The notes: a model not told the origin generated them from the letters alone. A stretch of 64,000 nt of DNA from Paenibacillus lautus NBRC 15380 (GCF_004000945.1 NZ_BIMF01000006.1:1-64000), one strand, 5' to 3'. Shown: positions 49,141 to 59,240, numbered from the stretch's first letter. Numbers and translations are program-made.

Positions 49141-51411
49141 TTACTCTTCCCCGTATTCAGCCGTCAGCTGATCGTAATACAGCACCCCGGCCTGCTTGTT
49201 GTTCACATTCTTCTCTTCCATCGCAATGTTGCGTACCGTAATCGGGAATAAGGTATCCTGCGGCACATCCAAGCTCACATAACGCCATTCCCCCGTCCAG
49301 TTCGTACCGCCAATGGAGGTGAAGTTCCACAATTTATTCGCCCCGCTTCCATCCGTAACGCCAAGCCGCAGCTGATGCATGTTCCCGTCGCCATAGACCC
49401 AGAGCCCGATACGCTTCGGCCTGCCTTCAATAATACGGCCAGGCTGGCCTGCCGCATTCAGCAGATTCACATAGGCTGCTGACGTTCCGGATGTTCCGGT
49501 CAAATCATATATCAGCTTCCCGGACGACTGTCCGAACTTGACCATGTTCGGTTCCGTCACAAGCGAAAGCGCAACAGAGCCTGGAACCGTCCGCACTTCG
49601 GAAGCTGTGATGCCATCCAGGTCCTCGAACGGTTCAATAACCGGGGATGGGCCTACGTGCACCTCAGCCGTTGCGGAATGGTCACCATACACGGTGGTGA
49701 TCGTACCTTGTGCATCTCCGCTTCCCGCCGTGAATACGCCATCTGGACTAATGGAGCCGATCGCGCCATCCAAAGTCCACGAAGCCTGATTCGCTGAAAG
49801 CTGAATTTCTCTGCCTTCGGCGTCATACGCCTTCAATGACAAGGCCTGAACCGAACCAGGCTCCGCAACAAACGCGTCGTGAGAGAGCGCGATTCGCGCA
49901 ATCCCGTTCGTCACGGTGACATCGACTGTCTGCTGTATGCCGCCTTTCGTGTGCACCTTGATTTGACCTGAGCGCTCCTTGGTCCCCGCCGTAAATACGC
50001 CGTTATCGTCCACCTTGCCAATGCCGCCGTTGACCACCCACTTCAGATCCTTCGCGGAGACGGCTACCGGATTATAGTTCCGGTCGATTCCCTTCGCTTC
50101 AAAAGAGACCTGGCTGCCCGGCGCCACCTGAACTTGGCGGTTCGGTGACAGCACCAGCCCATCCAGCTGCTCGGTTTCAGCGGTTGATACAACGATCAAT
50201 GCATTGCCGACCGGCCGTTCCGATCCATCCGACGGTACATTGAGCAGGGATGCAGCAGCATCTCCAGGCTGGCGCACATAATAGGTTGATGAACCGCCCC
50301 CGTCAATGTTGATCGCATTCACCGCACCCAGCGATTGGAGATACCCCGCTTCCTCTTCAAAGGTCATGCCGTCGGCATACCCCGGCATCCGGCCGTCGGC
50401 CACAACGATGATCAGCTTGCCTTCCGCCGTCACGCCCAGCATCGTGCGCGGATGGCGGTCAAGGTTAACGGCTTCCCCCGGATCGGTAATCTGGGCGGGA
50501 ATTTCCCCGTTCTTCAGGAGAATCCGCCCCAGCGTAGAGTTCCCGGAAATGACCTCCTGCGCCTCATTGATTCCTTTGTCGAAACTGACGGATATTTCAA
50601 TATTATCCCCGGCAGCAAGGGTATTCCGTACCCAATCCGCCTTCGTGCCCGTTGCCGAGAGAACATACTGTCCTTCCCCGATCAACGTATCGGCGCGGTC
50701 GCCGATCGACTGGACCACAGCTTTAACCGGCTGACCCGCAACCAATTGCTCCTCCTCTACACCAAGAACCACCTCTACGCCTCCAGCCGGCGTACGCGTA
50801 GAATCACCGAATCGGCTCGTGAACAGAAAGGCCCGGTCATTGTGGGAAGGCACCCGGCTCCGGTTGACCATATCGATGTCGAGTGCCATTCCGCTCCCGG
50901 TCCGAACAACAGCGGTCATCGTCACATTTTCTTCGATATGTACGCTTCCGTCCGCCAGAATATACATGAGCGCTTTGATGGAACCCGGGGAGGAAATTAA
51001 CTCGCCATTCGATATCTGAAGCCCTGACGGCACGCCGACGGAGCTGAAGAAATCGCCATTGACCCCGCCCACCACGCGATGCCCCATCGCCTCCTGTTCG
51101 CGGATCATATAACCGACGGTTTCACCTCTGGAAACCTCCATCCGGGAGGATACGGCTTGAACCTGAATATGCGGAGACTTCGGATCGACCTCCATCACCT
51201 GAATCGCCTGCCGGGAGTCCGGCTCATCCAGCGTGATGCTGGTATGCTTCACGCCAGGCGCCGCCATGTAAGAAAATTCATCTGCGCCAGTAGCCTGCAA
51301 TCCCTCAGCATGTACCTTTACGGGCTGAAACGGTACCGATACGCTTCCTGCAACCAACACAGCGGACAGCAGCAGTAGGCTTAACCAATTCTTCACTCGT
51401 GATTGGATCAT
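49141..51411 (-). CDS. Secreted phosphodiester glycosidase (NAGPA domain) with Ig-like and C-terminal binding domains
   Basis: A 756-residue exported protein. The signal peptide (about residues 1-36) ends near VHAEG. The phosphodiester glycosidase domain (about 80-410) shows VVGGVNGDFFSSVGVPSGLQ, HPRTMLGVTAEGKLIIVVAD and AINIDGGGSSTYYVRQPG, the NAGPA hallmarks. Two related Ig-like (BIG_2-type) repeats follow (about 430-590; VNGGIGKVDDNGVFTAG and LDGAIGSISPDGVFTAG align), then a beta-sandwich carbohydrate-binding-like domain (about 600-756). Such enzymes cleave sugar-phosphodiester bonds, for example in wall teichoic-acid-like or exopolysaccharide structures; the substrate is unknown. AAGGAGAGG precedes the ATG. 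It is monocistronic. Confidence 0.87.
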   Translation of the reverse strand: MIQSRVKNWLSLLLLSAVLVAGSVSVPFQPVKVHAEGLQATGADEFSYMAAPGVKHTSITLDEPDSRQAIQVMEVDPKSPHIQVQAVSSRMEVSRGETVGYMIREQEAMGHRVVGGVNGDFFSSVGVPSGLQISNGELISSPGSIKALMYILADGSVHIEENVTMTAVVRTGSGMALDIDMVNRSRVPSHNDRAFLFTSRFGDSTRTPAGGVEVVLGVEEEQLVAGQPVKAVVQSIGDRADTLIGEGQYVLSATGTKADWVRNTLAAGDNIEISVSFDKGINEAQEVISGNSTLGRILLKNGEIPAQITDPGEAVNLDRHPRTMLGVTAEGKLIIVVADGRMPGYADGMTFEEEAGYLQSLGAVNAINIDGGGSSTYYVRQPGDAAASLLNVPSDGSERPVGNALIVVSTAETEQLDGLVLSPNRQVQVAPGSQVSFEAKGIDRNYNPVAVSAKDLKWVVNGGIGKVDDNGVFTAGTKERSGQIKVHTKGGIQQTVDVTVTNGIARIALSHDAFVAEPGSVQALSLKAYDAEGREIQLSANQASWTLDGAIGSISPDGVFTAGSGDAQGTITTVYGDHSATAEVHVGPSPVIEPFEDLDGITASEVRTVPGSVALSLVTEPNMVKFGQSSGKLIYDLTGTSGTSAAYVNLLNAAGQPGRIIEGRPKRIGLWVYGDGNMHQLRLGVTDGSGANKLWNFTSIGGTNWTGEWRYVSLDVPQDTLFPITVRNIAMEEKNVNNKQAGVLYYDQLTAEYGEE

Positions 51412-51812
51412 CTTCGTAAATCCTCTCCTTCGCAGTCAAGATTATATAGTCTTTACTGTGCTTCTATAAAGATAGAAACTCCCACCCCACTTTCCTAAAC
51501 GATCCCGAAAATATGACGCTGAATCGCCTTGGCACGCCATCCTCCGCATTCGTGTCCGTCTGCCTATCGGCAACCGCCTTAGGGATAAATCATTCTCCCT
51601 TGATTGAGCTCATTCTTTATTTCGCCTCCTTTTTTACATTTGTCGATTAGCATACATGCAGAACTGGAGTGCAATAATCAATTTAATTGATTAATTGTAT
51701 TATAAGAATATCCGAACGATGATGGCAATCTTTTTTTACTTGGATCGGCATAGGAAGCATATATTAGATGGAGCGGCTTTTGCGAAGGTGCATCGATGTA
51801 CACTTTTCTTTA

Positions 51813-51924
51813 GATTATCGAAGCTATCCGTTTTCAGCGAAGCTGAACCGTTCGATAATCGCAAGAAAAATTTCCTCTAATTGCAGTCCGGCTTCAGTGA
51901 AGTTCTTCGATGTACATTTTTCTT
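51813..51924 (-). repeat. 110-bp interspersed repeat, copy E (inverted, variant stem)
   Basis: On the minus strand it reads AAGAAAAATGTACATCGAAG, then GGACTGCAATTAGAGGAAAT and TTTTCTTGC as in copies A-D. The terminal stem is GATTATCGAA (51851-51860) with TTCGATAATC (51813-51822), a third base-pairing solution. A decayed start of a sixth unit continues at 51790-51812, so this was probably a dimer too. The rest of 51412-52073 holds no gene. Confidence 0.8.
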
Positions 51925-52073
51925 ATGGATTAAGTAGGTATATAATGTTCGTTATATAGGGATACCAACTATCGATAAATAGATTTCATTTTTTTCGGCA
52001 TCCACTCAAACGGATGTCTTCTCCCTATATAAAAAACTTACCGTGCCGCGCACGAATAAGGAGGTCATACCCT

Positions 52074-53111
52074 ATGACAGAACCTAATCTTGATCATACA
52101 GCGCCCAAAACGCTTCGCGATATCCCTATTTCCATCCTGGATCTCGCCCCGATTACAGCGGGCAGCACCGCTGCACAGTCGCTGCGGAATACACTTGATC
52201 TGGCCCAGCATGCCGAGAAGTGGGGGTATAACCGCTACTGGCTTGCCGAACACCACAATATGCCGGGGATCGCCAGTTCGGCCACCTCGGTCGTCATTGG
52301 CCATGTCGCCGGGGGCACGAGTAAAATCCGCGTCGGTTCCGGCGGCATCATGCTGCCGAACCACGCTCCGCTGGTCATCGCCGAGCAGTTCGGGACCCTT
52401 GAATCGCTCTATCCCGGCCGGATTGATCTCGGTCTTGGCCGTGCGCCGGGATCGGATCAGCTCACATCCCGGGCGCTCCGCCGCGGTCCCGGCAGCGACG
52501 GCCAGGATTTCCCGGATCGTCTCGGCGAGCTGCGGAATTACTTCCAGCCTACCTCCGGCTCGTCCATGCGCATCCGGGCGATTCCCGGTGAAGGCCTGCA
52601 TGTACCGATCTGGCTGCTCGGCTCCAGCGGTTTCAGTGCGCAGCTGGCAGGACAGCTGGGGCTTCCGTTCTCTTTTGCGAGCCACTTTGCTCCGGATTAT
52701 CTGATGGCCGCGCTTGACCTGTATCGCACCAGCTTCCGTCCTTCATCGGAGCTGAGTAAGCCTTATGTCATGATCGGCGTGAACGTGATCTGTGCCGACA
52801 CGGATGAGGAAGCGCAGCGCCTGGCTACCTCGCCGTACCAGCAGTTCCTGAATATCATCCGGGGCCGAACCGGCCAGCTGAGTCCACCGGTGGACAGCAT
52901 GGATGATCTGTGGAACCTGCAGGAGCAGGCCATCGTGAAGCGCCAGCTCAGCTTCTCCGCCATCGGCAGCCCTGCAACCGTCCGCGCGCAGCTGGAGCAG
53001 TTCCAGCAGTCGACGAACGCGGACGAAATCATTGTCGCGGCCGCCATCTACGATCATGAGGCGCGCTTGCGTTCTTATGAGCTGCTGGCGGATGTTGTCG
53101 GCATCAAATAA
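52074..53111 (+). CDS. LLM-class flavin-dependent oxidoreductase
   Basis: A 345-residue luciferase-like monooxygenase-fold protein of the MsnO8/YceB-like group. It shows [60 protein letters not shown] and [13 protein letters not shown], all typical of this family. It binds reduced flavin in the cytosol; the substrate is unknown. ATG 52074 has AAGGAGG 9 bases upstream and is preferred over the longer frame at 52014. It is monocistronic, convergent with the SDR genes. Confidence 0.9.
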   Translation: MTEPNLDHTAPKTLRDIPISILDLAPITAGSTAAQSLRNTLDLAQHAEKWGYNRYWLAEHHNMPGIASSATSVVIGHVAGGTSKIRVGSGGIMLPNHAPLVIAEQFGTLESLYPGRIDLGLGRAPGSDQLTSRALRRGPGSDGQDFPDRLGELRNYFQPTSGSSMRIRAIPGEGLHVPIWLLGSSGFSAQLAGQLGLPFSFASHFAPDYLMAALDLYRTSFRPSSELSKPYVMIGVNVICADTDEEAQRLATSPYQQFLNIIRGRTGQLSPPVDSMDDLWNLQEQAIVKRQLSFSAIGSPATVRAQLEQFQQSTNADEIIVAAAIYDHEARLRSYELLADVVGIK

Positions 53112-53121
53112 ATGTTATACC

Positions 53122-53169
53122 AAAAAGACCAGTCAAACCCGGAACTCCGGTGCTTGACTGGTCTTTTTT
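53122..53169. terminator. Bidirectional terminator
   Basis: AAAAGACCAGTCAA pairs with TTGACTGGTCTTTT. The A/T runs on either side serve the LLM gene and the SDR gene. Confidence 0.88.
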
Positions 53170-53179
53170 CAAATATATA

Positions 53180-53938
53180 TTACAGCGTCAATCCGCCATC
53201 AATTGTAACCAGCGAGCCTGTCATGTAGCTGGAGCCCGGAGAAGCCAGGAAGGCAACCACGTTCGCGATTTCATCCGCCTCAGCCGGACGGCCCATCCGC
53301 ATGTTGCCCACTTCCTCAGGCACGTAGCCGCCTTCCATGAAGGACTTGGCCACCGCTGCCGTAAGCGGCGTCTGAACGCCGCCCGGGCAGATTGCGTTCA
53401 CGCGAATGCCCTGCTTCACGTATTCCAGCGCTGCTCCCTTCGTCAAGCCCACCACCGCATGCTTGCTTGCCGAATAAGCGGCCGCACTGTGCTCGCTGCG
53501 GATACCTGCCGTGGAAGCGGTATTGACGATATGTCCGCTGCCCTGCTCCTTCATGACTTTCAATACATACTTCATCCCGAGAAAAGCGCCCTTGACGTTC
53601 ACGTTCATTTGACGGTCAAATTCGTTCTCGTCGATGTCGTCCAGCATCGAGAACTTCTGCACGATACCCGCATTGTTGAAGAAAAAATCGATTCTGCCAT
53701 AGGCCTTAACCGCCTGATTCACGTAGTTCTGGACATCTTCGGTTTTGGTCACATCCGCTTGCACGAAGATGCCCTCTCCGCCCTGCTCCTTGATTAAACG
53801 CAGCGTTTCCTCGCCGGCTTCCTTGTTGAAATCAACGAGCACTACCGCTGCACCGTTCTCAGCCAATTTCAAGCTGCTGGCTCTGCCGATCCCGCTGGCT
53901 GCCCCGGTAATGACAGCGATCTGTTTGTTATCGGACAT
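53180..53938 (-). CDS. Short-chain dehydrogenase/reductase (second of pair)
   Basis: A 252-residue classical SDR. TGAASGIGRA is the nucleotide-binding loop, NNAG the structural motif, and the active site is Ser in NTASTAGIRSEHSAA with YSASKHAVVGL (Tyr-x-x-x-Lys). ICPGGVQTPL follows. Asp in VVLVDFNKE after the second strand suggests NAD(H) preference. GGGGAG lies 9 bases before the ATG. It is the third gene of the MarR-SDR-SDR operon, 105 bases after the other SDR gene. Confidence 0.9.
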   Translation of the reverse strand: MSDNKQIAVITGAASGIGRASSLKLAENGAAVVLVDFNKEAGEETLRLIKEQGGEGIFVQADVTKTEDVQNYVNQAVKAYGRIDFFFNNAGIVQKFSMLDDIDENEFDRQMNVNVKGAFLGMKYVLKVMKEQGSGHIVNTASTAGIRSEHSAAAYSASKHAVVGLTKGAALEYVKQGIRVNAICPGGVQTPLTAAVAKSFMEGGYVPEEVGNMRMGRPAEADEIANVVAFLASPGSSYMTGSLVTIDGGLTL

Positions 53939-54043
53939 GAAACAACACTCCCCTTGATGGAAAAATAAAATTAGGCCTGACCGAGTTGTATCACGATCAT
54001 TTCTGCCGTCTATCGCTTATAGACAAGCCATTGGAAGGATGAA

Positions 54044-54796
54044 TTACTTCGCGAAATATCCGCCATCGATCGGCAGCTCAACGCCTGTAATGTAAGAAGA
54101 CTCATCCGAAGCCAGGAACAATACGCCGCGTGCGATATCTTCCGCTTTGCCCAGGCGTGGAAGCGGAGTCTGGGATTGGAACCACTGCATCATTTGCTCA
54201 TCCTTGAAGAGATCCACGGTCATTGGCGTTTCGATGTAGCCAGGGTGAACCGAATTGCAGCGGATGTTATGCTTCGCGAAGTCAACGGCCGTGGCTTTGG
54301 TCAGCATGCGTACCGCGCCTTTGCTTGCCGTGTAAGGACCGGCGCCGCTGCCGCCGGTCAGGCCGGCAATGGAGGAAATGTTGACGATGGAACCGCCGCC
54401 GGCTTCGATCATGTGCGGAATAACATATTTTTGGCCGAGGAATATGCTCGTAACGTTAATCGACATGGTCTTCTCCCAGCCTTCGACCGTCAAATCCATG
54501 AACGGCGTTGCATTGGAGACACCGGCATTGTTGACCAGGATGTCGATTTTGCCGAATTTTTGAACCGTCTCGTCTACGACACGAACCCAATCTTCCTCGG
54601 AAGCTACGTTGTGCTTGAATCCGATCGCTTCGCCGCCAAGCGCTTCAATCTCGGCTACGACGTCTTTGATCTTGTCTTCCTGAAGGTCCGTAATCGCAAC
54701 CTTGGCTCCCTCCTGCGCAAACAAAAGAGCGTCGGCTTCACCCATACCACCTGCTGCACCTGTAATGATTGCTACTTTATTGTCTAATCTCCCCAT
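54044..54796 (-). CDS. Short-chain dehydrogenase/reductase (first of pair)
   Basis: A 250-residue classical SDR, homologous to its neighbour but clearly distinct. TGAAGGMGEA is the nucleotide loop, NNAG, NISSIAGLTGGSGAGPY contains the catalytic Ser and Tyr, and TASKGAVRML contains the Lys. Asp in VAITDLQED points to NAD(H). AGGAGG is 7 bases before ATG 54796; the frame is open 26 codons further. It starts 19 bases after the MarR gene and is probably controlled by it. Confidence 0.9.
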   Translation of the reverse strand: MGRLDNKVAIITGAAGGMGEADALLFAQEGAKVAITDLQEDKIKDVVAEIEALGGEAIGFKHNVASEEDWVRVVDETVQKFGKIDILVNNAGVSNATPFMDLTVEGWEKTMSINVTSIFLGQKYVIPHMIEAGGGSIVNISSIAGLTGGSGAGPYTASKGAVRMLTKATAVDFAKHNIRCNSVHPGYIETPMTVDLFKDEQMMQWFQSQTPLPRLGKAEDIARGVLFLASDESSYITGVELPIDGGYFAK

Positions 54797-54815
54797 GAGA
54801 ATACCTCCTGAAATA

Positions 54816-55280
54816 CTAGTCGTTGGTTTGGCTATCTTCATTGGACCGCCCGATCTTAAGCTGCAGATGTTCAATCATCTTCTCGTATGAAGCGATCAAC
54901 ACATCCATCTCCTGATCCGAGAAATCCGACCATAAGCCTTCATTCAATTCACGGTACTTCGCAATCATCCGGGCTTCAACTTCACGGCCCTGCTCCGTAA
55001 TCTTAAGATAGACCTGACGCCTGTCCTCGCTGGACGCCACCCGTTCAATATAACCCTTACTGACCAGCTTGTTGCTCAAGTTGGTCACGGCCGACAGCGT
55101 AACATTTAAGGCATTGGCAAAATACGAGCTGGTCTGCTGCCCCTCATACGCCAAGGTCTGCAGCACGTAGTACTGGGGGCCGGTCAAATCATTGTCCAGA
55201 ATCTTGGCATAGTTCGCCACAAGCGTCATCATCTGACGGGCTACCATGTTAGATAATTGTTCCCTCTTATCCAGTTTCAT
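54816..55280 (-). CDS. MarR-family regulator
   Basis: A 154-residue winged-helix regulator: LTGPQYYVLQTLAYEGQQTS, then the recognition helix region NVTLSAVTNLSNKLVSKGYI and the wing RVASSEDRRQVYLKITEQG. The DR pair and length are typical of MarR. The start is uncertain: ATG 55280 has only a closely spaced GAGG, and no upstream candidate has a ribosome site. It is first gene of an operon with two SDR enzymes. A 16-bp perfect palindrome lies about 50 bases upstream. Confidence 0.88.
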   Translation of the reverse strand: MKLDKREQLSNMVARQMMTLVANYAKILDNDLTGPQYYVLQTLAYEGQQTSSYFANALNVTLSAVTNLSNKLVSKGYIERVASSEDRRQVYLKITEQGREVEARMIAKYRELNEGLWSDFSDQEMDVLIASYEKMIEHLQLKIGRSNEDSQTND

Positions 55281-55328
55281 CACCTCGATGCACAACGAAG
55301 TCTTACACATATATTACAAATTTAAATA

Positions 55329-55344
55329 GTTAAAAGCTTTTAAC
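55329..55344. promoter_or_regulatory. Palindromic candidate MarR operator
   Basis: GTTAAAAGCTTTTAAC is a perfect 16-bp palindrome in the AT-rich promoter region of the marR-SDR operon. Confidence 0.55.
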
Positions 55345-55510
55345 AATATAAATTGTATACCCTTGCACATCGCTCGTCAACCACGATAAAATGCCCGATC
55401 TGGTTGTTATTCCCACCGTCGCAAGCAGAGAAGACGAAATGCGCTCAGAGTGGATCTCGCTTGATCGAACCAAGCAAAGATTCCAATGGATAGCACGTTT
55501 TATCTATAGA

Positions 55511-55535
55511 AAAAAGAGCACCCTCAGGTGCTCTT
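55511..55535 (-). terminator. Terminator in the marR upstream gap
   Basis: AAGAGCACC CTCA GGTGCTCTT, followed on the minus strand by TTTTTTC. It ends any transcript coming from 55557 and beyond, and insulates marR. 55345-55510 holds nothing recognisable. Confidence 0.8.
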
Positions 55536-55556
55536 GAAAGTATATCCATCCTCGTT

Positions 55557-55790
55557 TCAGTGTATCCCGATAGAGGAATAGCCGGTATATTCAAAAGTAT
55601 CGTAGTCGGCGTGAGCCGAGCTTTCTCTGCTATTCCCGGTAGTGTAGCGAGCGATCAGCGCTAGGATAAATCCGCCATTCCGATCGGACGAGACAATGGC
55701 GGCTGGGGCAGATGCGATTCGAATCCATCGGCTGCCGTCTACGTCACCTGACAGGGAATCCACACAAAATGGGAGATCCCTAATACGCAC
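55557..55790 (-). CDS. Doubtful small hypothetical protein
   Basis: An open frame lying between two minus-strand terminators, which leaves room for a separate short transcript. From GTG 55790 it would encode 77 residues (beginning VRIRDLPFCVDSLSGDVDG and ending FEYTGYSSIGIH). No family is recognised, there is no good ribosome site, and third-position composition is not clearly coding. It may be spurious. Confidence 0.2.
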   Translation of the reverse strand: MRIRDLPFCVDSLSGDVDGSRWIRIASAPAAIVSSDRNGGFILALIARYTTGNSRESSAHADYDTFEYTGYSSIGIH

Positions 55791-55802
55791 GTTGGTGATG
55801 GA

Positions 55803-55829
55803 AAAAGGCACCACCCCAGGTGATGCCTT
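55803..55829 (-). terminator. Terminator of reductase-like gene
   Basis: On the minus strand GGCATCACC TGG GGTGGTGCC is followed by TTTTTCC, 14 bases past the stop codon. Confidence 0.85.
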
Positions 55830-55842
55830 CTTAGCCTTTCGT

Positions 55843-56484
55843 TCATCCTGCCGTATCCATCCGCGCATCCAGCGTGAGTTGACGCAGTTGGTCGAGCGTC
55901 ATGCGGTCTACGAAGCGCGAGAACTTCTCTTTTTTCTTGCCATGCTCCTGATAGATAGTGATCAGCTTCAGGATGATTGGAGCCAGCTGCTGCGGTGTCA
56001 AATCCGTATGCAGTTGCTTGGCTAGAGCAGCCTTCAACCCTCTCGGCTCTCCACCTACATAGATATCATAGGTATTCCGCATCTTAATAACGGCAATATC
56101 TTTAAGCAGCGGTTCACTGGTGCCGAGCGCACAGCCCGCGTAACCGATCTTTAGCGGATTTGGTACAGGATGATCGGCGATTACTCCATCCAGCATCTTT
56201 GCAACGTCCAGTCCCGAATCCTCCGCCCCCCGGCAGAAGTTGCAGGTGATCAGGCTCTTGGAGACAAAGCCCGCGGGATGAACCTGAAGTCCGGCGGCTT
56301 CCAGCTTTGCCTTGGCTTCCACCACCCGATCTGCATCCATCTCCACGTACAATTGCTTAAAGGTTGTCATCTCAATACGGGCATCCTCGCCTACGATAGA
56401 CCCCAAGACCGCCAGCTGATCCGGGCGGAACAGCGTTCCGCCCACCTCAAAGCCGGGTGTCACTGCAAATTTTTGCGATGCCAA
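55843..56484 (-). CDS. Orphan nitrite/sulfite reductase-like (siroheme fold) protein
   Basis: A 213-residue protein resembling one half of NirB/sulfite reductase. The ferredoxin-like N-terminal domain (PGFEVGGTLFRPDQL, RIEMTTFKQLYVEM) is followed by the iron-sulfur/siroheme part SLITCNFCRGAEDS and KIGYAGCALGTSEPLLKDIA. Full reductases carry four Cys in Cx5C and Cx3C pairs. Here only CxxC plus one later Cys are in place, and Thr replaces the last. It is too short for a complete enzyme. TTG 56484 has GGGAG 8 bases upstream. It could be a single-domain reductase, a heme/siroheme carrier or a sensor; the role is unknown. Confidence 0.7.
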   Translation of the reverse strand: MASQKFAVTPGFEVGGTLFRPDQLAVLGSIVGEDARIEMTTFKQLYVEMDADRVVEAKAKLEAAGLQVHPAGFVSKSLITCNFCRGAEDSGLDVAKMLDGVIADHPVPNPLKIGYAGCALGTSEPLLKDIAVIKMRNTYDIYVGGEPRGLKAALAKQLHTDLTPQQLAPIILKLITIYQEHGKKKEKFSRFVDRMTLDQLRQLTLDARMDTAG

Positions 56485-56570
56485 TGTCTACACTCCCATC
56501 AAGTCGCCCTTATTATCGTTTCCTTGCTAGGTTTGATCCACGCTATATATGAACGGTCTCTTTGCTTCCG

Positions 56571-59003
56571 TTATACCTTCATCCGCTGCAGGCGAAGGGC
56601 ATTCAGCACAACCGATACGGAGCTCAGTGCCATGGCGGCCCCGGCCACCCAAGGTGCCAGAAGACCGATGGCGGCAATCGGAATGCCAAGCGAGTTATAA
56701 CCCAACGCCCAGAAGAGGTTCTGACGGATGTTGCTCATCGTCTTGCGGCTCATGTAGATGGCATCCGGAATGCTGTTCAGATCCCCCTTCATCAGCGTCA
56801 CGTCAGCGGCTTCCATTGCCACGTCCGTACCTGTACCGATAGCCATGCCGATGTCGGCAACCGCAAGTGCCGGCGCATCGTTAATGCCGTCGCCAACCAT
56901 GGCGACCTTCTTGCCCTGCTGCTGAAGCTTCTTCACTTCATCCGCTTTGCCTTCCGGCAGTACCTCGGCCCGCACATGGTCGATTCCAACCTGCTTCGCG
57001 ATGGCCTGTGCCGTGCGTTCATTGTCACCGGTAATCATAATGACTTCGATGCCCATTTCTTTCAATCTCGCTACGGCAGCACGGGACGTCTCCTTGATTG
57101 TATCTGCCACAGCCACAAGACCTGCATATTGGCCGTCTACAGCCGTTAACATGGCAGTCTTGCCCTCGGTTTCAAGCTCTGACATTCTGCCGAGGATCGC
57201 ATCAATCGGCACGTTATGCTGTGCCATCAGCTTACGTGTACCGACCAGCACCTCGTGTCCTTCCACGCTGGCACGGATGCCATAGCCTGGAATGGCTTCA
57301 AAATGCTCAGCTGCCGGAAGCTGCTTTCCTTTTGCCTCAATTCCGGCCACAATCGCTTCAGCAAGCGGATGCTCGGAGCTCTTCTCAGCAGATCCGACCA
57401 GACGAAGGAACAGCTCTTGATCAAAGTTATGAACTTCCACATCGGTCAACTCGGGTTTGCCTTTGGTGACCGTCCCTGTTTTATCCAGAATAATCGTATT
57501 GATTTTATGGGTGGACTCCAGATGCTCTCCGCCCTTGAACAGAACACCCAGTTCTGCAGCGCGGCCCGAACCCGCCATGATCGAGGTCGGTGTAGCCAGA
57601 CCCAACGCACACGGACAAGCAATAACCAGAATCGCAATAGCGATTTCTAAAGATTGAGCGAAATTACCAGGCGTTACCCAGAAGTACCACACGAGGAAGG
57701 CAACAATCGCAATCCCGACCACGATCGGAACGAAAATGCCGGAGATGACATCAGCTACCCGCTGAATCGGAGCTTTGGAGCCTTGCGCTTCCTCAACCAC
57801 CTTGATAATTTGGGCTAGAGCGGTCTCCTTACCCACTTTCGTCGCTTCAAGCGTCAAGCGTCCGTTCTTGTTTATGGTGGCGCCGATAACAGCATCGCCC
57901 GCTTTTTTCTCAACCGGAATGCTTTCACCTGTCAGCATTGACTCATCTACCGCCGACGTGCCCTCCACGACTTTACCGTCTACCGGGATTTTCTCACCCG
58001 GCTTTACCAATACGAGATCACCCACCAGGACCTGTTCCACCGGAATGGTCATCTCCTGACCGTCACGAACGACCAGCGCCGTTTTGGCTTGAAGACCCAT
58101 CAGGGTTTTGATAGCCTCCGAGGTACGGCCTTTAGCCAGGGATTCGAACAGTTTCCCCATAATGACCAGCGTGATCAGCACCGCACTGGTTTCATAGTAC
58201 ATTTCGGGCCCATGGTGTACATTGGCTCCGGCAGCGGCCCAATCAATCGTTAAATACAGACTGTAGAAATAGGCTGCCGACGTACCGAGTGCGACCAGAA
58301 CGTCCATATTGGCGCTTTTGTTGCGAAGAGCCTTATAGGCTCCCACATAGAACTGTTTCCCGATAAAAAACTGCACCGGCGTTGCCAAGATCAACTGGAA
58401 CCAAGGGTTCATAAACAGATCCGGCATCCAGATCCAAGAGGTGAAGGAGAAATGGCTCACCATGGCCCAGAGCAGCGGCAGAGACAGAATCGCCGACAGG
58501 AGCAGCTTCCGCTTTTGCTTGGTGATGGCCTCCTTGCGGTGACTTTCCTGATCAAGCGTCTCCTGTTTGGAAACCGCCTGATACCCGAGCTTCTCCACAC
58601 GCTGTTGAATATCGCTAAGGCTTACCTCTGCGGGATTGAATTCCACCCGGGCCGTCTCCAGTGCAAAATTGACGTTGGCCTGATTAACACCTGGCATCCG
58701 GCTTACCACTTTCTCGATTTTCGAAGCACAGGCAGCACAGTACATGCCAATCAGCTGCAGGTCCACGGTTTCCTTTGCTGTTCCGTAACCCAGCTTTTCA
58801 ATTTTCTCTTCCATTTGCTGGACGGTAACCACATTCGGATCAAATGTAACCGACGCTTTTTCCAGCGCAAAATTCACATTCGCTTCCTGGACGCCCTCCA
58901 TTTTGCTTAGACCCTTCTCAATCCGATTCGCACAGGCGGCACATGTCATACCCGTTAACTGCAGCGACGTTTTCTTCTGTTCCATTGTTGCTTCTGCTCC
59001 CAT
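56571..59003 (-). CDS. copA: Copper-exporting P1B-type ATPase CopA
   Basis: An 810-residue copper(I) pump of the cell membrane. Two N-terminal metal-binding domains carry CAAC (about residues 21-24, [10 protein letters not shown], and near 95, [10 protein letters not shown]). Eight membrane helices include the CPC metal site in [15 protein letters not shown] (about 460). The phosphorylation Asp is in DKTGTVTKG (about 507), with HP in [10 protein letters not shown] and [10 protein letters not shown] as hinge. ATG 59003 has a GAGGAG box just upstream and is chosen over the ATG at 59024. It follows copZ by 36 bases in a copper-inducible operon. Confidence 0.95.
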   Translation of the reverse strand: MGAEATMEQKKTSLQLTGMTCAACANRIEKGLSKMEGVQEANVNFALEKASVTFDPNVVTVQQMEEKIEKLGYGTAKETVDLQLIGMYCAACASKIEKVVSRMPGVNQANVNFALETARVEFNPAEVSLSDIQQRVEKLGYQAVSKQETLDQESHRKEAITKQKRKLLLSAILSLPLLWAMVSHFSFTSWIWMPDLFMNPWFQLILATPVQFFIGKQFYVGAYKALRNKSANMDVLVALGTSAAYFYSLYLTIDWAAAGANVHHGPEMYYETSAVLITLVIMGKLFESLAKGRTSEAIKTLMGLQAKTALVVRDGQEMTIPVEQVLVGDLVLVKPGEKIPVDGKVVEGTSAVDESMLTGESIPVEKKAGDAVIGATINKNGRLTLEATKVGKETALAQIIKVVEEAQGSKAPIQRVADVISGIFVPIVVGIAIVAFLVWYFWVTPGNFAQSLEIAIAILVIACPCALGLATPTSIMAGSGRAAELGVLFKGGEHLESTHKINTIILDKTGTVTKGKPELTDVEVHNFDQELFLRLVGSAEKSSEHPLAEAIVAGIEAKGKQLPAAEHFEAIPGYGIRASVEGHEVLVGTRKLMAQHNVPIDAILGRMSELETEGKTAMLTAVDGQYAGLVAVADTIKETSRAAVARLKEMGIEVIMITGDNERTAQAIAKQVGIDHVRAEVLPEGKADEVKKLQQQGKKVAMVGDGINDAPALAVADIGMAIGTGTDVAMEAADVTLMKGDLNSIPDAIYMSRKTMSNIRQNLFWALGYNSLGIPIAAIGLLAPWVAGAAMALSSVSVVLNALRLQRMKV

Positions 59004-59039
59004 CTTCTCCTCACCCCTCTGCATCCTCGTGCCGTATAG

Positions 59040-59240
59040 TTAAACTACGTTGTATCCTTGTTCCTCGATAATTTCTTTGATTTTATCCAAATTGACTTTG
59101 CCTGCGTCGTATTTGACGGAGACAGTGCCTGCCTTCAAATCCACATGACCCTCGATGTTCTCATTCTTTAAAGCTCCTTCAATGGAATTCACGCAATGCA
59201 TGCATGACATACCTTCTACTTTTATGATTACCTGTTCCAT
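59040..59240 (-). CDS. copZ: Copper chaperone CopZ
   Basis: A 66-residue HMA-domain protein that delivers Cu(I) to CopA. The metal site is GMSCMHCVNSIEGAL (Cys13 and Cys16 approximately, MxCxxC with Met and His inserted), with the fold ending in IIEEQGYNVV. AAAGGAGAG is 7 bases before ATG 59240, so the longer frame is not used. It is the first gene of the copZ-copA operon, and its promoter contains a CsoR-type operator. Confidence 0.95.
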   Translation of the reverse strand: MEQVIIKVEGMSCMHCVNSIEGALKNENIEGHVDLKAGTVSVKYDAGKVNLDKIKEIIEEQGYNVV

